DNA of 64,000 bases from NCBI GenBank assembly GCA_050699515.1, contig JBOHFF010000010.1:1-64000 (forward strand), written 5' to 3'. The first letter of the stretch is position 1; the number at the start of each line of letters is the position of its first letter. Below, piece by piece: positions 17,143 through 25,104 of this stretch. The notes beneath the pieces were generated by a model. It searched no databases. It saw only the letters and a list, made by a program, of their open reading frames with translations, and was not told the origin of the DNA. Source of the DNA: GCA-003244245 sp050699515 (GTDB lineage Bacteria > Actinomycetota > Actinomycetes > Mycobacteriales > Pseudonocardiaceae). Both the position numbers and the translations under genes were made by a program.

Positions 17143-17979
17143 TCAGCCCGCTCCTAGGGGAACGTCTTTGATGGACGGTTCTACATGCACCGGTCTAACA
17201 GGCGCCACCGAACTGCCATCCCTGGTGATCGTGACTCCAGCCGCGCGGATCGCTTCGACTCGTTGCAGCGCAATCCTTCGCCCGTCGGCGCTTCGCCCGC
17301 GCCAGGTTTCGCTACGGCTTGTCTGCTGATCATGAATTCGGTATAGCCAGGTAAGCGAAGGGTCGTTGTACCCGGGCGCGCACTCGGACACAGCGCTAAA
17401 CATCGTCACATCGTCATCTACCGGTACTGCGCCCCAACCTCCAAACGCTCTTACCAGGTGTGTTCGCAGCATCAAGCCTGCGCAATGGATCGGCCAGTTA
17501 CCGCCGTGCTCGATCGCCCAGGTGTTGACCACCCCAGCCTCGATCATCCCGAACGGAAGCGCTGACTTGTAGGGCTTTCGCGTTCCATCGGGCATCAGAT
17601 CATGAGCCTGTCCCACTACCCAGTGAATTGATGGGTCGTCGAAGCGTGGGATCAGCCGAGCTAACCCGCCGGGCAACAGTACGTCGTCGTGGTCAAGCAC
17701 CTGGACGAGGTCACCTGTCGCTCTGGTCAACGCGAGGTTCCGCGTCGTTGCGATCCCGGCTTGTACCCGGTTGGCTGAGTAGGACACTCCGGGCAGCCCG
17801 GTCACGACGTCTGCTAACCGAGGATCGGTGCCGTCCTCCTGGACAAGCCACTCCAGTTCCCACTGATGGGGAAGCTCTTGGCTGAGCACGCTGTCGACCG
17901 TCTCGGCGAAGTACTGAGCTAACGGCGCGTAGGCGGCAGTGATGATCGAAATTCGACGTGTCAACCGTTCGTGTCCCAT
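17143..17979 (-). CDS. GT2 family glycosyltransferase (AICE cargo)
   Basis: A 278-residue GT-A fold protein: ISIITAAYAPLAQYFAETVD at the start, WLVQEDGTDPRLADVV, the donor-binding region AGIATTRNLALTRATGDLVQ, and the metal-binding LDHDDVLLPGG. A later GNWPIHCAGLMLRTHLVRAF and DDDVTMFSAVSE fit the acceptor part. No membrane segment is seen, so it is probably cytosolic. It overlaps the end of the GntR gene by 19 bp on the same strand and is read with it. Acceptor and donor are unknown; a role in modifying the cell surface or a small molecule of the host is possible. Its codon use is less GC-rich than that of the transfer genes. Confidence 0.8.
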   Translation of the reverse strand: MGHERLTRRISIITAAYAPLAQYFAETVDSVLSQELPHQWELEWLVQEDGTDPRLADVVTGLPGVSYSANRVQAGIATTRNLALTRATGDLVQVLDHDDVLLPGGLARLIPRFDDPSIHWVVGQAHDLMPDGTRKPYKSALPFGMIEAGVVNTWAIEHGGNWPIHCAGLMLRTHLVRAFGGWGAVPVDDDVTMFSAVSECAPGYNDPSLTWLYRIHDQQTSRSETWRGRSADGRRIALQRVEAIRAAGVTITRDGSSVAPVRPVHVEPSIKDVPLGAG

Positions 17980-18785
17980 CGCGTGAGCCGAGTGTGGAAG
18001 GTCAGCTTCGTCCGATCTGCCGGGTATTGCGCGTCGCTGATCTCTACCACCCGGCCCGTAGTGTCAATCGAGATTCGACGAACCCACAGTAGCGGCACAC
18101 CTTCGGGTAGAGCCCACATGCTCGCTTCGACCGTGGTTGGCATGGTGGCCGTGGCTTCATCGACGATCCCGTCTATCTCGATCCCGACCGTACTCAGAGC
18201 GTGCATAGTTCCGCCAGGCCACGCCGCATGAGTTGGATCGCTGATCATCGGGTTTGCGGTGATCAGCGACTCGGGGATCCAGGACACCGACCATGCGGCA
18301 CGATCACCGGTCATCAGGTCCTTGTGCTCGAACTCCCGGCGCAGCACCAGGTCCTCACCGCCGATCCCGAACAGCTCGCTCAGCTCTAGCCCAGCGGGCT
18401 CGGCCTTGTAGTCGGCGGTGAAGTCGAACCCGTCGAGCGGGCCGTGGAGGTCGTCCTCGGCAAGGCCACGACGGCGCCGGATCTCCTCAGACTCACGAAC
18501 GAGGTCCTTCTCCGCCTGGTGCCGCAACGATGTGCGCTCCACCTTGGGTGGTTCGGCTCGCACGACTGGAGCTCTCCCCCGCCCCCCCGTGATCAGCCCT
18601 TGCTGTTTGAGCAGAGCGACCGCAGTCCGCGCTGAGGTGATCGAGCACTTCCACCGCTGCGTGATCTCGTGCAGCGTCGGGAGCGAGTCGCCGGGGGCGA
18701 GCCGCCCGGTCTCGATCTCGATGCGCAGGTCGTCTGCTACTCGCAGGGCGATGGGGGCCAGCGCTGGTGTCCTCTGAGGTTCCAT
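17961..18785 (-). CDS. GntR-family repressor with UTRA domain (KorSA-like)
   Basis: A 274-residue protein: a GntR winged helix in residues 10-80 (IALRVADDLRIEIETGRLAP, DSLPTLHEITQRWKCSITSA, TAVALLKQQGLITG) and a UTRA-type effector domain from about 110 to 265 (LFGIGGEDLVLRREFEHKDL, MWALPEGVPLLWVRRI, VVEISDAQYPADRTKLTF). In AICEs, regulators of this type (KorSA of pSAM2) repress transfer and activator genes. The gene is divergent from the transfer operon, and its start is 28 bp from the first operator, so it likely represses itself and that operon. It is co-transcribed with the glycosyltransferase. Confidence 0.85.
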   Translation of the reverse strand: MEPQRTPALAPIALRVADDLRIEIETGRLAPGDSLPTLHEITQRWKCSITSARTAVALLKQQGLITGGRGRAPVVRAEPPKVERTSLRHQAEKDLVRESEEIRRRRGLAEDDLHGPLDGFDFTADYKAEPAGLELSELFGIGGEDLVLRREFEHKDLMTGDRAAWSVSWIPESLITANPMISDPTHAAWPGGTMHALSTVGIEIDGIVDEATATMPTTVEASMWALPEGVPLLWVRRISIDTTGRVVEISDAQYPADRTKLTFHTRLTRWDTNG

Positions 18786-18812
18786 GCACCCCAGCTTACG
18801 CCAAGTTTGTCA

Positions 18813-18899
18813 GTTTGAGGGCAAACATCTTGCACTCTGCGCACACAGACGGTAACGTTCTGTTTGCGAGTTTGAGGGCAAACACTCAAACACTCAAAC
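18813..18899 (+). promoter_or_regulatory. promoter with operator repeats (transfer operon)
   Basis: A -35 TTGCAC at 18830-18835 and -10 TAACGT at 18853-18858 are 17 bp apart. Identical operators GTTTGAGGGCAAAC lie at 18813-18826 and 18870-18883, followed by two tandem CACTCAAA units. Operator-promoter-operator order matches the left operon promoter at 15877-15948. Divergent control of gntR is likely. Confidence 0.75.
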
Positions 18900-18918
18900 A
18901 AAACCGGAGGAGTGGTCG

Positions 18919-19164
18919 TTGAACGGCGACGAGGGTTCAGTGAGTTTCAGCCCGGACGGGCTGACTGAGCAGATGATCGATGTGCTGCTCCGGGAGGTGG
19001 ATTGCGCCGCCGCGGTGGCGAAGCCGCGTCCGACGTCAGCGCTGATGGACGGGCAAGCGGCACAGCGCCGGTGTCGGCGGGAGGCCCGGCGTTGTGTGGC
19101 GGCAGTGGTGCGTGTGCTGCCAGCGCGGGGTGTCGCTGGTGGCCCGGGTGGGTGGGCGGCGTGA
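18919..19164 (+). CDS. small AICE protein, TTG start
   Basis: An 81-residue frame starting at TTG 18919, chosen because GGAGG at 18906-18910 is spaced correctly and the nearby GTG is out of frame. The N-terminal half is helical (DGLTEQMIDVLLREVDCAAA); the C-terminal half is Arg/Ala/Gly rich. No family is recognised. It is the first gene behind the operator-controlled promoter of the transfer operon. Confidence 0.5.
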   Translation: MNGDEGSVSFSPDGLTEQMIDVLLREVDCAAAVAKPRPTSALMDGQAAQRRCRREARRCVAAVVRVLPARGVAGGPGGWAA

Positions 19165-19289
19165 TGGACGCTGCGGTCTTCGGAGCCCGGATTGATGTGT
19201 TCGACACCCGACCCGGCGGCCGATGCCGGCCAGCAACCCGCCGGGTCGGGGCTCCTGAATCACCAGCAAGAGCAATCGAGGAGGTCGGA

Positions 19290-19631
19290 ATGGTACAGGT
19301 GCATACCTGTGTGAGTGTCCACTGTGACCAGTGCGGGCAGGCCCTGGGCAGCCCCGGGGTCGAAGCGCACTACCCCAGCGAATCCGCCGCGCTGGACGCG
19401 GCTGTCATCGAGGGCTGGCAGGTCGGCCCGGGTGGGCGGTTGTGGTGTTCAGCGTGCGGTGCGGTGTTGACCTGTGAGGACGAGGGCCACCAGTTCAGCG
19501 AGTGGCACTACCCGCAGGCAGAGCCGGAGTTGCTCGACGGTGGCGAGTATCGGTACTGCCGCCGGTGTTGCCTGCACGAGTCCCGCGCGCTGGTCGTGAC
19601 CAGCACAGAGACGGCCGGAGAGGTGGCGTGA
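19290..19631 (+). CDS. small zinc-ribbon-like AICE protein
   Basis: Start ATG 19290 is preceded by GAGGAGG, which favours it over an in-frame ATG at 19164. The 113-residue product has cysteine pairs CDQCG, CSAC and CRRCC spread over the sequence, as in zinc ribbon proteins (SVHCDQCGQALGSPG, GGRLWCSACGAVLTC, YRYCRRCCLHES). It overlaps the next gene by GTGA. Function is unknown; position suggests a helper of transfer or regulation. Confidence 0.65.
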   Translation: MVQVHTCVSVHCDQCGQALGSPGVEAHYPSESAALDAAVIEGWQVGPGGRLWCSACGAVLTCEDEGHQFSEWHYPQAEPELLDGGEYRYCRRCCLHESRALVVTSTETAGEVA

Positions 19632-19966
19632 TCTCGATGAACCCGCCACAGGTTGATGTGGTCCTGGTGGGGTTGGTGGTCCTGGCCGAGCTGGGGGTGA
19701 TGGCTGCGTTTCGCAGCGGTGCCCGTGGTGCGTACAAGGTCGCCCGGCAGACCCAGGAGGTGACCCGGATGGGCGGCAACCTCGGTCGGGCGCTGGGTGC
19801 CACCGTGGTGATTGTCGGGGTGCAGTGGGCGGTGGTGGCCTGCACCGCCGACCCCCGCGCGTGGGGCGTGGCACTGGGCGTGCCAGCGCTGTTCGCGGGC
19901 AGCGTGATCGCCCGCATGTTCTCCGTCACCGAAATCGTGCACAGCAGCAGGGGGACCAGGCGATGA
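19628..19966 (+). CDS. Spd-like small membrane protein
   Basis: About 112 residues from the GTG at 19628 (or 109 from the ATG at 19637). Two to three hydrophobic segments are visible: VDVVLVGLVVLAELGVMAAF, GATVVIVGVQWAVVACTA and ALGVPALFAGSVIARMF. Small membrane proteins directly before the TraB gene are typical of AICEs and conjugative Streptomyces plasmids, where Spd proteins assist spread of DNA through the mycelium. It overlaps the translocase gene by ATGA, so the two are coupled. Confidence 0.65.
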   Translation: MISMNPPQVDVVLVGLVVLAELGVMAAFRSGARGAYKVARQTQEVTRMGGNLGRALGATVVIVGVQWAVVACTADPRAWGVALGVPALFAGSVIARMFSVTEIVHSSRGTRR

Positions 19967-22134
19967 CCACCCATGGGCCGCAGTACGACAACTTGATTCC
20001 GTTCCCGGGGACGACTGGCCCGCAGCCGCCCGAAGTCGGCGCGGGGTTGGAATCAGCGTCACCGGTGCTGGAGGGAGAGCTCGTTAGTGAGCAGGAGTAC
20101 GCCCGGCGGGCGATGCCGGTGGTGTTGCCGCCGTGGTTGCGCTCGACTGATACCGCGCTGGCCACGCTGCGGTGGGCCGTCGAGTACGCCGGGCGGCATG
20201 TGGCGTTCCATGCGTGGCGTGCCCCGGCCTACGGGCTGGCGCTGTCCTGGTGGACCCTGCGCGGCGCCGGGCGGGCACTGGCCGCCGGGGTGGATTGGGT
20301 GAGCGTGCGTGGTGAGTACCGGCCGTTGATCACCGCGGCTCGGGAGGCGAAGCGGTGGGAGCTGGTCCGGGATCTGATCAGCGAGCGTCGCGCGCTGGCC
20401 CGGGTGCGGATGACGACCACGGCGTGGTTGGCCGTGTCCGGGGGCTCTGCCGGGGCCGCCGGGTTCGTCGTGGTGGGGCCGGTGTTCGGGTGGTGGGCCG
20501 CGACCGGGGCCGGGCTGGGTGCGTTGTGGGTCGGCCGCCCTCGTACCGCTCCGGTGTTGCCGCCGGGCCCGGTGCTGCCGGTGCAGCTGGATCTCTCGGC
20601 GGACATGCTCACCGACGCCCTGCGCGCGGCCGGGCTGGTCAAGGCCGACGCCACCCCACAACTGGTCACCCCACCCTTGCGCGACGGCAACGGGTGGGCG
20701 GTCACCCTGGACCTGCCCCGCGGGGGCGGCAAGACCGCCGCGGATGTGATCGCCAAAAGCGACACCGTCGCCGCCGAACTCGGCGTCGATGAGATCCAGG
20801 TCATCATGACGAGGGTCCGCGCCGTCGCCGGGGGCCACGCCGGACGACTGTCGGTCTGGGTCGCCGACGACGACCCGTACCTCGGGGAGCCGAACCCCTC
20901 ACCGCTGACCAGCATGGAGCACTTCTCCGTCTGGGAGCCGATCCCGTTTGGTCGGGATGCCCGGGGGCGACGGATCGTGCTGTTGTTGATGTGGCAGTCG
21001 ATGTTCTTCGGCGGGCTGCCTAGGCGGGGCAAGACCTTCGCCCAACGCCTCCCCTCCGCCGCCGGAGTGCTCGACGCCCACGTGCGCCACTACGTCGCCG
21101 ACGGCAAGGGCGGCGCGGACTGGCGCCCGATGCGCGGCGTCGCGCACCGCCTGGTGATCGGCGCCGAGGACGAGGCCATCGCCGCCTTCCTGGCCATGCT
21201 CGATGAGCTCATCGAGGAGATGGGCCGCCGGTTCGCGGTGCTGGGCACGCTGCCGACCTCGGTATGCCCGGAGGGCAAGCTCACCCCGGAGATCAGCCGC
21301 CGCTACCAGATGCCGGTCATCTTCATCACCATCGACGAACTCCAGGAATACCTCTCCGCAATGCCCGGGCCGGTCAAGGAGGAGACCGTGGAAAAACTCG
21401 CCCGGCTCGCTCGGCGGGCCCCGGCGGCCGGGTTCATCCTCAACGCCGCGTCCCAGCGCCCCGACGCCGACAGTGTGCCCGCGAAGCTGCGGGAGATCAT
21501 CAGCTACCGGTACTGCACCCAGGTGGTGGACCGCACGTCCTCGGACATGGTCCTCGGTAAGGGCAAGGCCGCCCAGGGTGCGGATGCCTCGATCCTGTCT
21601 GAGGATCACAAGGGGGTGGGGGTGCTGGTCACCGGGCCGGGGTCGTTCGAGATTGTCCGCTGCGACTACGTGGACCTCCCGACCTTCGCCCAAGTCTGCG
21701 CGCATGGGCGGGCCCTGCGAGTGGTGGCGGGGACGCTGAGCGGGGACGCCGCCAGTGACCCGGTGGCGGCCGCCGAAGCCGCCGGGGTTCAGATCCCGAC
21801 CGTGCTGGCGGATGTGCTCTATGCCATGCACGGGGTGGAGCGGATGCACACCACCACCCTGCTGGCCCGGCTGGTCAACATGGACGAAGAGGCCTACGGC
21901 GACTACACCCCCGAGCGCCTGGCCGAACAACTCGAACGCGCCGGAGTGCAACGCTCCGGGCGACAGGTCAAAGTCGACGGGGTCAACCTGGCCGGCTACC
22001 GCCGCGCCGACCTCGAAGCCGCCGTCCCCACCGGCGCCACCCCGCCCCCGCCCCCCCCCCCCCCCCCCCCGCCGTCGCCGCCCTCGCCGGCGCCCGCGCC
22101 GTCGCCGAAGGCGGATACGGAGGGTGACGGGTAG
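19963..22134 (+). CDS. FtsK/SpoIIIE-type conjugal DNA translocase (TraB-like)
   Basis: A 723-residue protein from ATG 19963. The N-terminal third has helices and a membrane-associated part (WLAVSGGSAGAAGFVVVGPV, FGWWAATGAGLGALWVG). The motor domain has a Walker A-like GGLPRRGKTFA near residue 350 and Walker B VIFITIDELQEY near 451, followed by the ARRAPAAGFILNAASQRPD block seen in FtsK/Tra proteins. The C-terminal part (GVERMHTTTLLARLVNM, LERAGVQRSGRQVKVDGVNL) looks like a winged-helix gamma-type domain that could read specific DNA repeats. TraB proteins move double-stranded plasmid DNA between mycelia. The tail is a polyproline stretch encoded by a 20-base C tract. Confidence 0.9.
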   Translation: MTTHGPQYDNLIPFPGTTGPQPPEVGAGLESASPVLEGELVSEQEYARRAMPVVLPPWLRSTDTALATLRWAVEYAGRHVAFHAWRAPAYGLALSWWTLRGAGRALAAGVDWVSVRGEYRPLITAAREAKRWELVRDLISERRALARVRMTTTAWLAVSGGSAGAAGFVVVGPVFGWWAATGAGLGALWVGRPRTAPVLPPGPVLPVQLDLSADMLTDALRAAGLVKADATPQLVTPPLRDGNGWAVTLDLPRGGGKTAADVIAKSDTVAAELGVDEIQVIMTRVRAVAGGHAGRLSVWVADDDPYLGEPNPSPLTSMEHFSVWEPIPFGRDARGRRIVLLLMWQSMFFGGLPRRGKTFAQRLPSAAGVLDAHVRHYVADGKGGADWRPMRGVAHRLVIGAEDEAIAAFLAMLDELIEEMGRRFAVLGTLPTSVCPEGKLTPEISRRYQMPVIFITIDELQEYLSAMPGPVKEETVEKLARLARRAPAAGFILNAASQRPDADSVPAKLREIISYRYCTQVVDRTSSDMVLGKGKAAQGADASILSEDHKGVGVLVTGPGSFEIVRCDYVDLPTFAQVCAHGRALRVVAGTLSGDAASDPVAAAEAAGVQIPTVLADVLYAMHGVERMHTTTLLARLVNMDEEAYGDYTPERLAEQLERAGVQRSGRQVKVDGVNLAGYRRADLEAAVPTGATPPPPPPPPPPPSPPSPAPAPSPKADTEGDG
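22051..22070 (+). repeat. 20-base poly-C tract in the translocase gene
   Basis: Twenty consecutive C bases, preceded by CCCGCCCCCG, lie near the 3' end of the traB-like gene and encode part of a Pro run. Tracts this long are prone to slippage, which would change the reading frame of only the last ~25 codons. The exact length may also be a sequencing uncertainty. Confidence 0.85.
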
Positions 22135-22418
22135 AGGGGGAGGGGTCTACCCCCGGGGCTAGTGGACCCCCCGCTACCTGCACCCGCTGTCGCACCGGCG
22201 GGTAGCGGGGGGCCGCTACCCCGGTAGACCCCCCGGGTAGCGGGCCCCGACCAGCACGGTAACGGGGGGTAGACCCCTCACCGCCTAGTCAGCCCGCACC
22301 CCGTTTCCCCGCTCATTCACCCCGCATTTCCCGGCGTCACCTCCGACGCCCGGGCCGATCCCGCGCACCCATCATCGACTACTCACGGTAATCAAATTGA
22401 TGAGGGAGATCACCGACG
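22135..22418. promoter_or_regulatory. repeat-rich intergenic region, candidate clt/origin
   Basis: No gene is present. Seven copies of the core GGTAG (or its complement CTACC) lie in 126 bp: 22147, 22174, 22201, 22216, 22223, 22236 and 22268. The outermost two are part of an inverted repeat, GGGGTCTACCCCC and GGGGGTAGACCCC. In Streptomyces conjugative plasmids the TraB-recognised clt locus is a repeat cluster close to the traB gene, so this is a good candidate for the transfer locus. An origin or a structured regulator of the prim-pol gene are alternatives. Confidence 0.5.
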
Positions 22419-23333
22419 GTGGACGCCACCTGCACCAACCTCCGCGCCTGGGCGCTGCACTTCGCTGCCCGGGGCTGGCACGTATTCCCGATCACCCCCG
22501 GCGCCAAGAAACCCCCCGTCATCGACCAGTGGGAAACCCGCGCCAGCACCGACCCCGACCAGATCACCCACTGGTGGCGCCGCATCCCCTTCTCGATCGG
22601 GATCGCGACCGGCCCGTCTGGGCTGGTCGTGGTCGACCTCGATACCCGCAAATCCGGCGAGGGCGTACCCGCCCCGCTGTCCCGGCTCGGGATCGACTCG
22701 GGCGCGGCCGTGCTCCGGGCGCTGGCCCGCCTGCACCGCACCACCCTCACCCCGACCTATGCCGTGTCCACCCCTTCCGGTGGTTGGCACTTGTACTACA
22801 CCGCCCCGGCCAGTACGCAGTTACGCAACACCCAAGCCCGGCTCGGGTGGAAGATCGACACCCGCGCCCACGGCGGATACGTCATCGCCCCCAGCTGCCC
22901 CGTGCCACCCAGCGGATACCAACTCGTAGACGACCGGGACCCTGCCGACCTGCCCAGCTGGTTACACCAGGAACTCACACCCACACCACGTCCGGCATCC
23001 TCAGCGCCCGCCATAGCAGCCGCCACCAACCCCAGCGGATACGCGCTGGCCGCGCTGCGAGGCGAATGCCAGCGGGTCCGCACCGCACCGCGAGGGCAGC
23101 ACAACGCCCTACTCTGCCGCGCCGCCTACGCCCTGGGCCAACTCATCGGCGCCCACCTGCTCACCGAAACCACCGCCCGGGCCGAACTCACCACCGCCGC
23201 CGACGCCCTGATCAGTGCCGACTGCCACTGCACACCCCACGAGATCACCCGCGTCATCACCGCCGGACTCACCGCAGGCGCCCGCAACCCCCGCCGCACC
23301 ACCCCCCATACCAGCCACCAAGGAGCAGCATGA
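22419..23333 (+). CDS. bifunctional DNA primase/polymerase (prim-pol)
   Basis: A 304-residue protein from GTG 22419, with GAGGGAG upstream. The prim-pol N-terminal domain is clear: WALHFAARGWHVFPITPGAK, IGIATGPSGLVVVDLDTR with the catalytic DLD pair, STPSGGWHLYYTAPA and KIDTRAHGGYVIAPSC. The C-terminal third (RGECQRVRTAPRGQHNALLC, AYALGQLIGAHLLTE, then HEITRVITAGLTAG) is the helical region seen behind prim-pol domains in AICE replication proteins. It likely primes and extends DNA when the excised element replicates. It overlaps the DUF3631 helicase gene by ATGA, and the pair forms the replication module. Confidence 0.88.
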   Translation: MDATCTNLRAWALHFAARGWHVFPITPGAKKPPVIDQWETRASTDPDQITHWWRRIPFSIGIATGPSGLVVVDLDTRKSGEGVPAPLSRLGIDSGAAVLRALARLHRTTLTPTYAVSTPSGGWHLYYTAPASTQLRNTQARLGWKIDTRAHGGYVIAPSCPVPPSGYQLVDDRDPADLPSWLHQELTPTPRPASSAPAIAAATNPSGYALAALRGECQRVRTAPRGQHNALLCRAAYALGQLIGAHLLTETTARAELTTAADALISADCHCTPHEITRVITAGLTAGARNPRRTTPHTSHQGAA

Positions 23334-24889
23334 CACCCGACATCCGCGCCACGCTCACCACGATCGACAACGCCATCGGTGACGGCGACGGGGGATGTCG
23401 TCGCTGCGGGCGGACCCTCGGTTCCTCACCCTCGCCGGACTTCTGCTCCGAGGACTGCCAGCGTGCCTGGCACGGGCACCACGGCGCGCCACCCCCACCC
23501 GCGGGCGGCGCCACCCCAGCCGAGTCGATCCCCCAGACCACACCAGCCCGGCCGTTGGGCTGGCTGGGCCAGCCACCACCCGGGGTGATCTCCCGAGCCG
23601 GTCACCAGGTGCTCGATGACGTCACCGCGTTCGTAGCCCGGTTCTCGGTGTTCCCCTCCGAGCACTGCGCCCCCACCCTCGCACTGTGGTACGCCCACAC
23701 CCACGCCATCGACCAGTTCTACGTCACCCCCCGCCTCATGCTCGACTCCGCCGAACCCGGCTCCGGGAAAACCCGGGTCCTGGAAGTCGCTCAATACCTC
23801 GTGCGGGCACCCGAAATGACCATATCCGCGACCCCAGCCGCACTATTCCGCCTGGTATCCATGGGACCGATCACGATCCTGTTCGATGAAGTCGACGCCA
23901 TCTTCAAACCCAAAAACGGCGGTAACCACGAAGACCTCCGAGGACTGCTCAACGCCGGATACAAACGATCCGCCACCATCGCCCGCTGCGTCGGCGACGC
24001 CAAAAAAATGAAGGTCGAACGGTTCCCCGTCTACGCGCCTGCCGCCCTTGCCGGGATCGCCGGGGCTATGCCCGCCACTATCACTACTCGGGCCGTCACT
24101 ATCCATATGCGCCGACGCCGCCCTGATGAACCCGTCGAACAATTCCGGGAAAGACAAGTCGCCCGGGAAGCACAACCTCTAAGAGAACAACTCGCCGCGT
24201 GGGTCAACTCCATAGCGACCCGGCTTGGCGACGCGCAACCCGACATGCCCGAGGGCGTCACCGACCGATCCGCCGAAATCTGGGAACCACTCCTAGCCAT
24301 CGCCGACACCGCAGGCGGCCACTGGCCCCACACCGCCCGCAACGCCTGCCGACACTTCGTCCTCGACACCGGACCACAGATCACCTCACGCGGGGTACGA
24401 CTACTCGCCGACCTCCGGGAAATCTTCACCCGCGCTGGCACGGACAGGATGCGCACCACCGACATCCTCCCCGCCATATGCGACCTCGAAGAATCACCCT
24501 GGGGTGACCTCGACGGCAAACCCCTCGACGCCCGCCGACTAGCCCGACTCCTCGACCGCTTCGGAGTCAAAACCGGCCCGTTCAAGGTCAACGGCGAGAC
24601 CATGAAGGGCTACCAAACCACCGGAGAACACGGGCTGGCCGACGCATGGGGCCGCTACCTCCCCGAGCACCCCGGTCCCATCGGTTACTCCGGTTACTGC
24701 GGTTACACCGCAGGTCAGGCGGTTACCGATACCGACCCGGTAACCGACCCATCGGTTACCCCACCGCCACCGGTAACCGATGCAGAGGTTACCCCCGATC
24801 CATCGGTTACCCCTCTGACCAGGCAAGTAACCGCAGTAACCGCAGTAACCGCACCCACCAGCCCCACAACGGGAGGACTGCGCCCGTGA
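23330..24889 (+). CDS. DUF3631 replication helicase/ATPase
   Basis: A 519-residue protein starting at ATG 23330 (AAGGAG site). An N-terminal zinc-finger-like part has CRRCG and FCSEDCQRAW. The ATPase domain has Walker A DSAEPGSGKTRVLEV near residue 141 and Walker B ITILFDEVDAIF near 182, then LRGLLNAGYKRSATIARC and a DUF3631 C-terminal part (TTDILPAICDLEESPWGDLD, KPLDARRLARLLDRFGV). It probably acts with the prim-pol as helicase in element replication. The last 70 residues are low complexity because the DNA there is an array of GGTTAC hexamers. The gene overlaps the excisionase gene by GTGA. Confidence 0.88.
   Translation: MTPDIRATLTTIDNAIGDGDGGCRRCGRTLGSSPSPDFCSEDCQRAWHGHHGAPPPPAGGATPAESIPQTTPARPLGWLGQPPPGVISRAGHQVLDDVTAFVARFSVFPSEHCAPTLALWYAHTHAIDQFYVTPRLMLDSAEPGSGKTRVLEVAQYLVRAPEMTISATPAALFRLVSMGPITILFDEVDAIFKPKNGGNHEDLRGLLNAGYKRSATIARCVGDAKKMKVERFPVYAPAALAGIAGAMPATITTRAVTIHMRRRRPDEPVEQFRERQVAREAQPLREQLAAWVNSIATRLGDAQPDMPEGVTDRSAEIWEPLLAIADTAGGHWPHTARNACRHFVLDTGPQITSRGVRLLADLREIFTRAGTDRMRTTDILPAICDLEESPWGDLDGKPLDARRLARLLDRFGVKTGPFKVNGETMKGYQTTGEHGLADAWGRYLPEHPGPIGYSGYCGYTAGQAVTDTDPVTDPSVTPPPPVTDAEVTPDPSVTPLTRQVTAVTAVTAPTSPTTGGLRP
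24683..24850. repeat. array of twelve GGTTAC hexamers, candidate replication origin
   Basis: Seven GGTTAC (24683, 24692, 24701, 24721, 24754, 24787, 24805) and five complementary GTAACC (24740, 24773, 24827, 24836, 24845) lie in 168 bp. The three leftmost copies are 9 bp apart in one orientation and the three rightmost are 9 bp apart in the other. In the middle, copies recur at 33-bp steps. Such order is typical of iterons or recombinase arm sites. It lies inside the 3' end of the DUF3631 gene, just before xis and int. Confidence 0.85.
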
Positions 24890-25104
24890 CCACCCCGCCC
24901 ACTCCCCCACGTACCAGCCGAACCACCCGGACCCGACTCACCATCGCCGACGTCTGCGCCGACCTCGACGTCTCCCGCTCCACCTTCTACGAATGGCGCG
25001 CCAAAGGACGCGCCCCCCGCTGCATCAAACTCCCCAACGGCGACATCCGCATCAACCGCGCGGAATACGACCGCTGGCTTACCACGCTGGAGGAAGCCGC
25101 GTAA
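24886..25104 (+). CDS. xis: excisionase (HTH, MerR-like)
   Basis: A 72-residue protein from GTG 24886. It has a helix-turn-helix of the excisionase/MerR type: RLTIADVCADLDVSRSTFYE, WRAKGRAPRCIKLPNGDIRI and EYDRWLTTLEEAA, where the GRAPRCIKLPNGDIRI wing is characteristic. It should bend DNA at the attachment sites and bias the integrase towards excision. Its stop overlaps the start of the integrase gene (TAATG). Confidence 0.88.
   Translation: MTTPPTPPRTSRTTRTRLTIADVCADLDVSRSTFYEWRAKGRAPRCIKLPNGDIRINRAEYDRWLTTLEEAA

Noticed and set aside
19002..19289. 5' extension of the zinc-ribbon gene (in-frame ATG at 19164)
   Set aside because: The extension overlaps the preceding gene's end and has no ribosome site, whereas ATG 19290 has GAGGAGG at ideal distance.
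22397..23329. upstream part of the long frame that ends at 24889
   Set aside because: It overlaps the prim-pol gene in another frame and reads as Pro/His/Arg-rich nonsense; the true start of the DUF3631 gene is the ATG at 23330 with a ribosome site.
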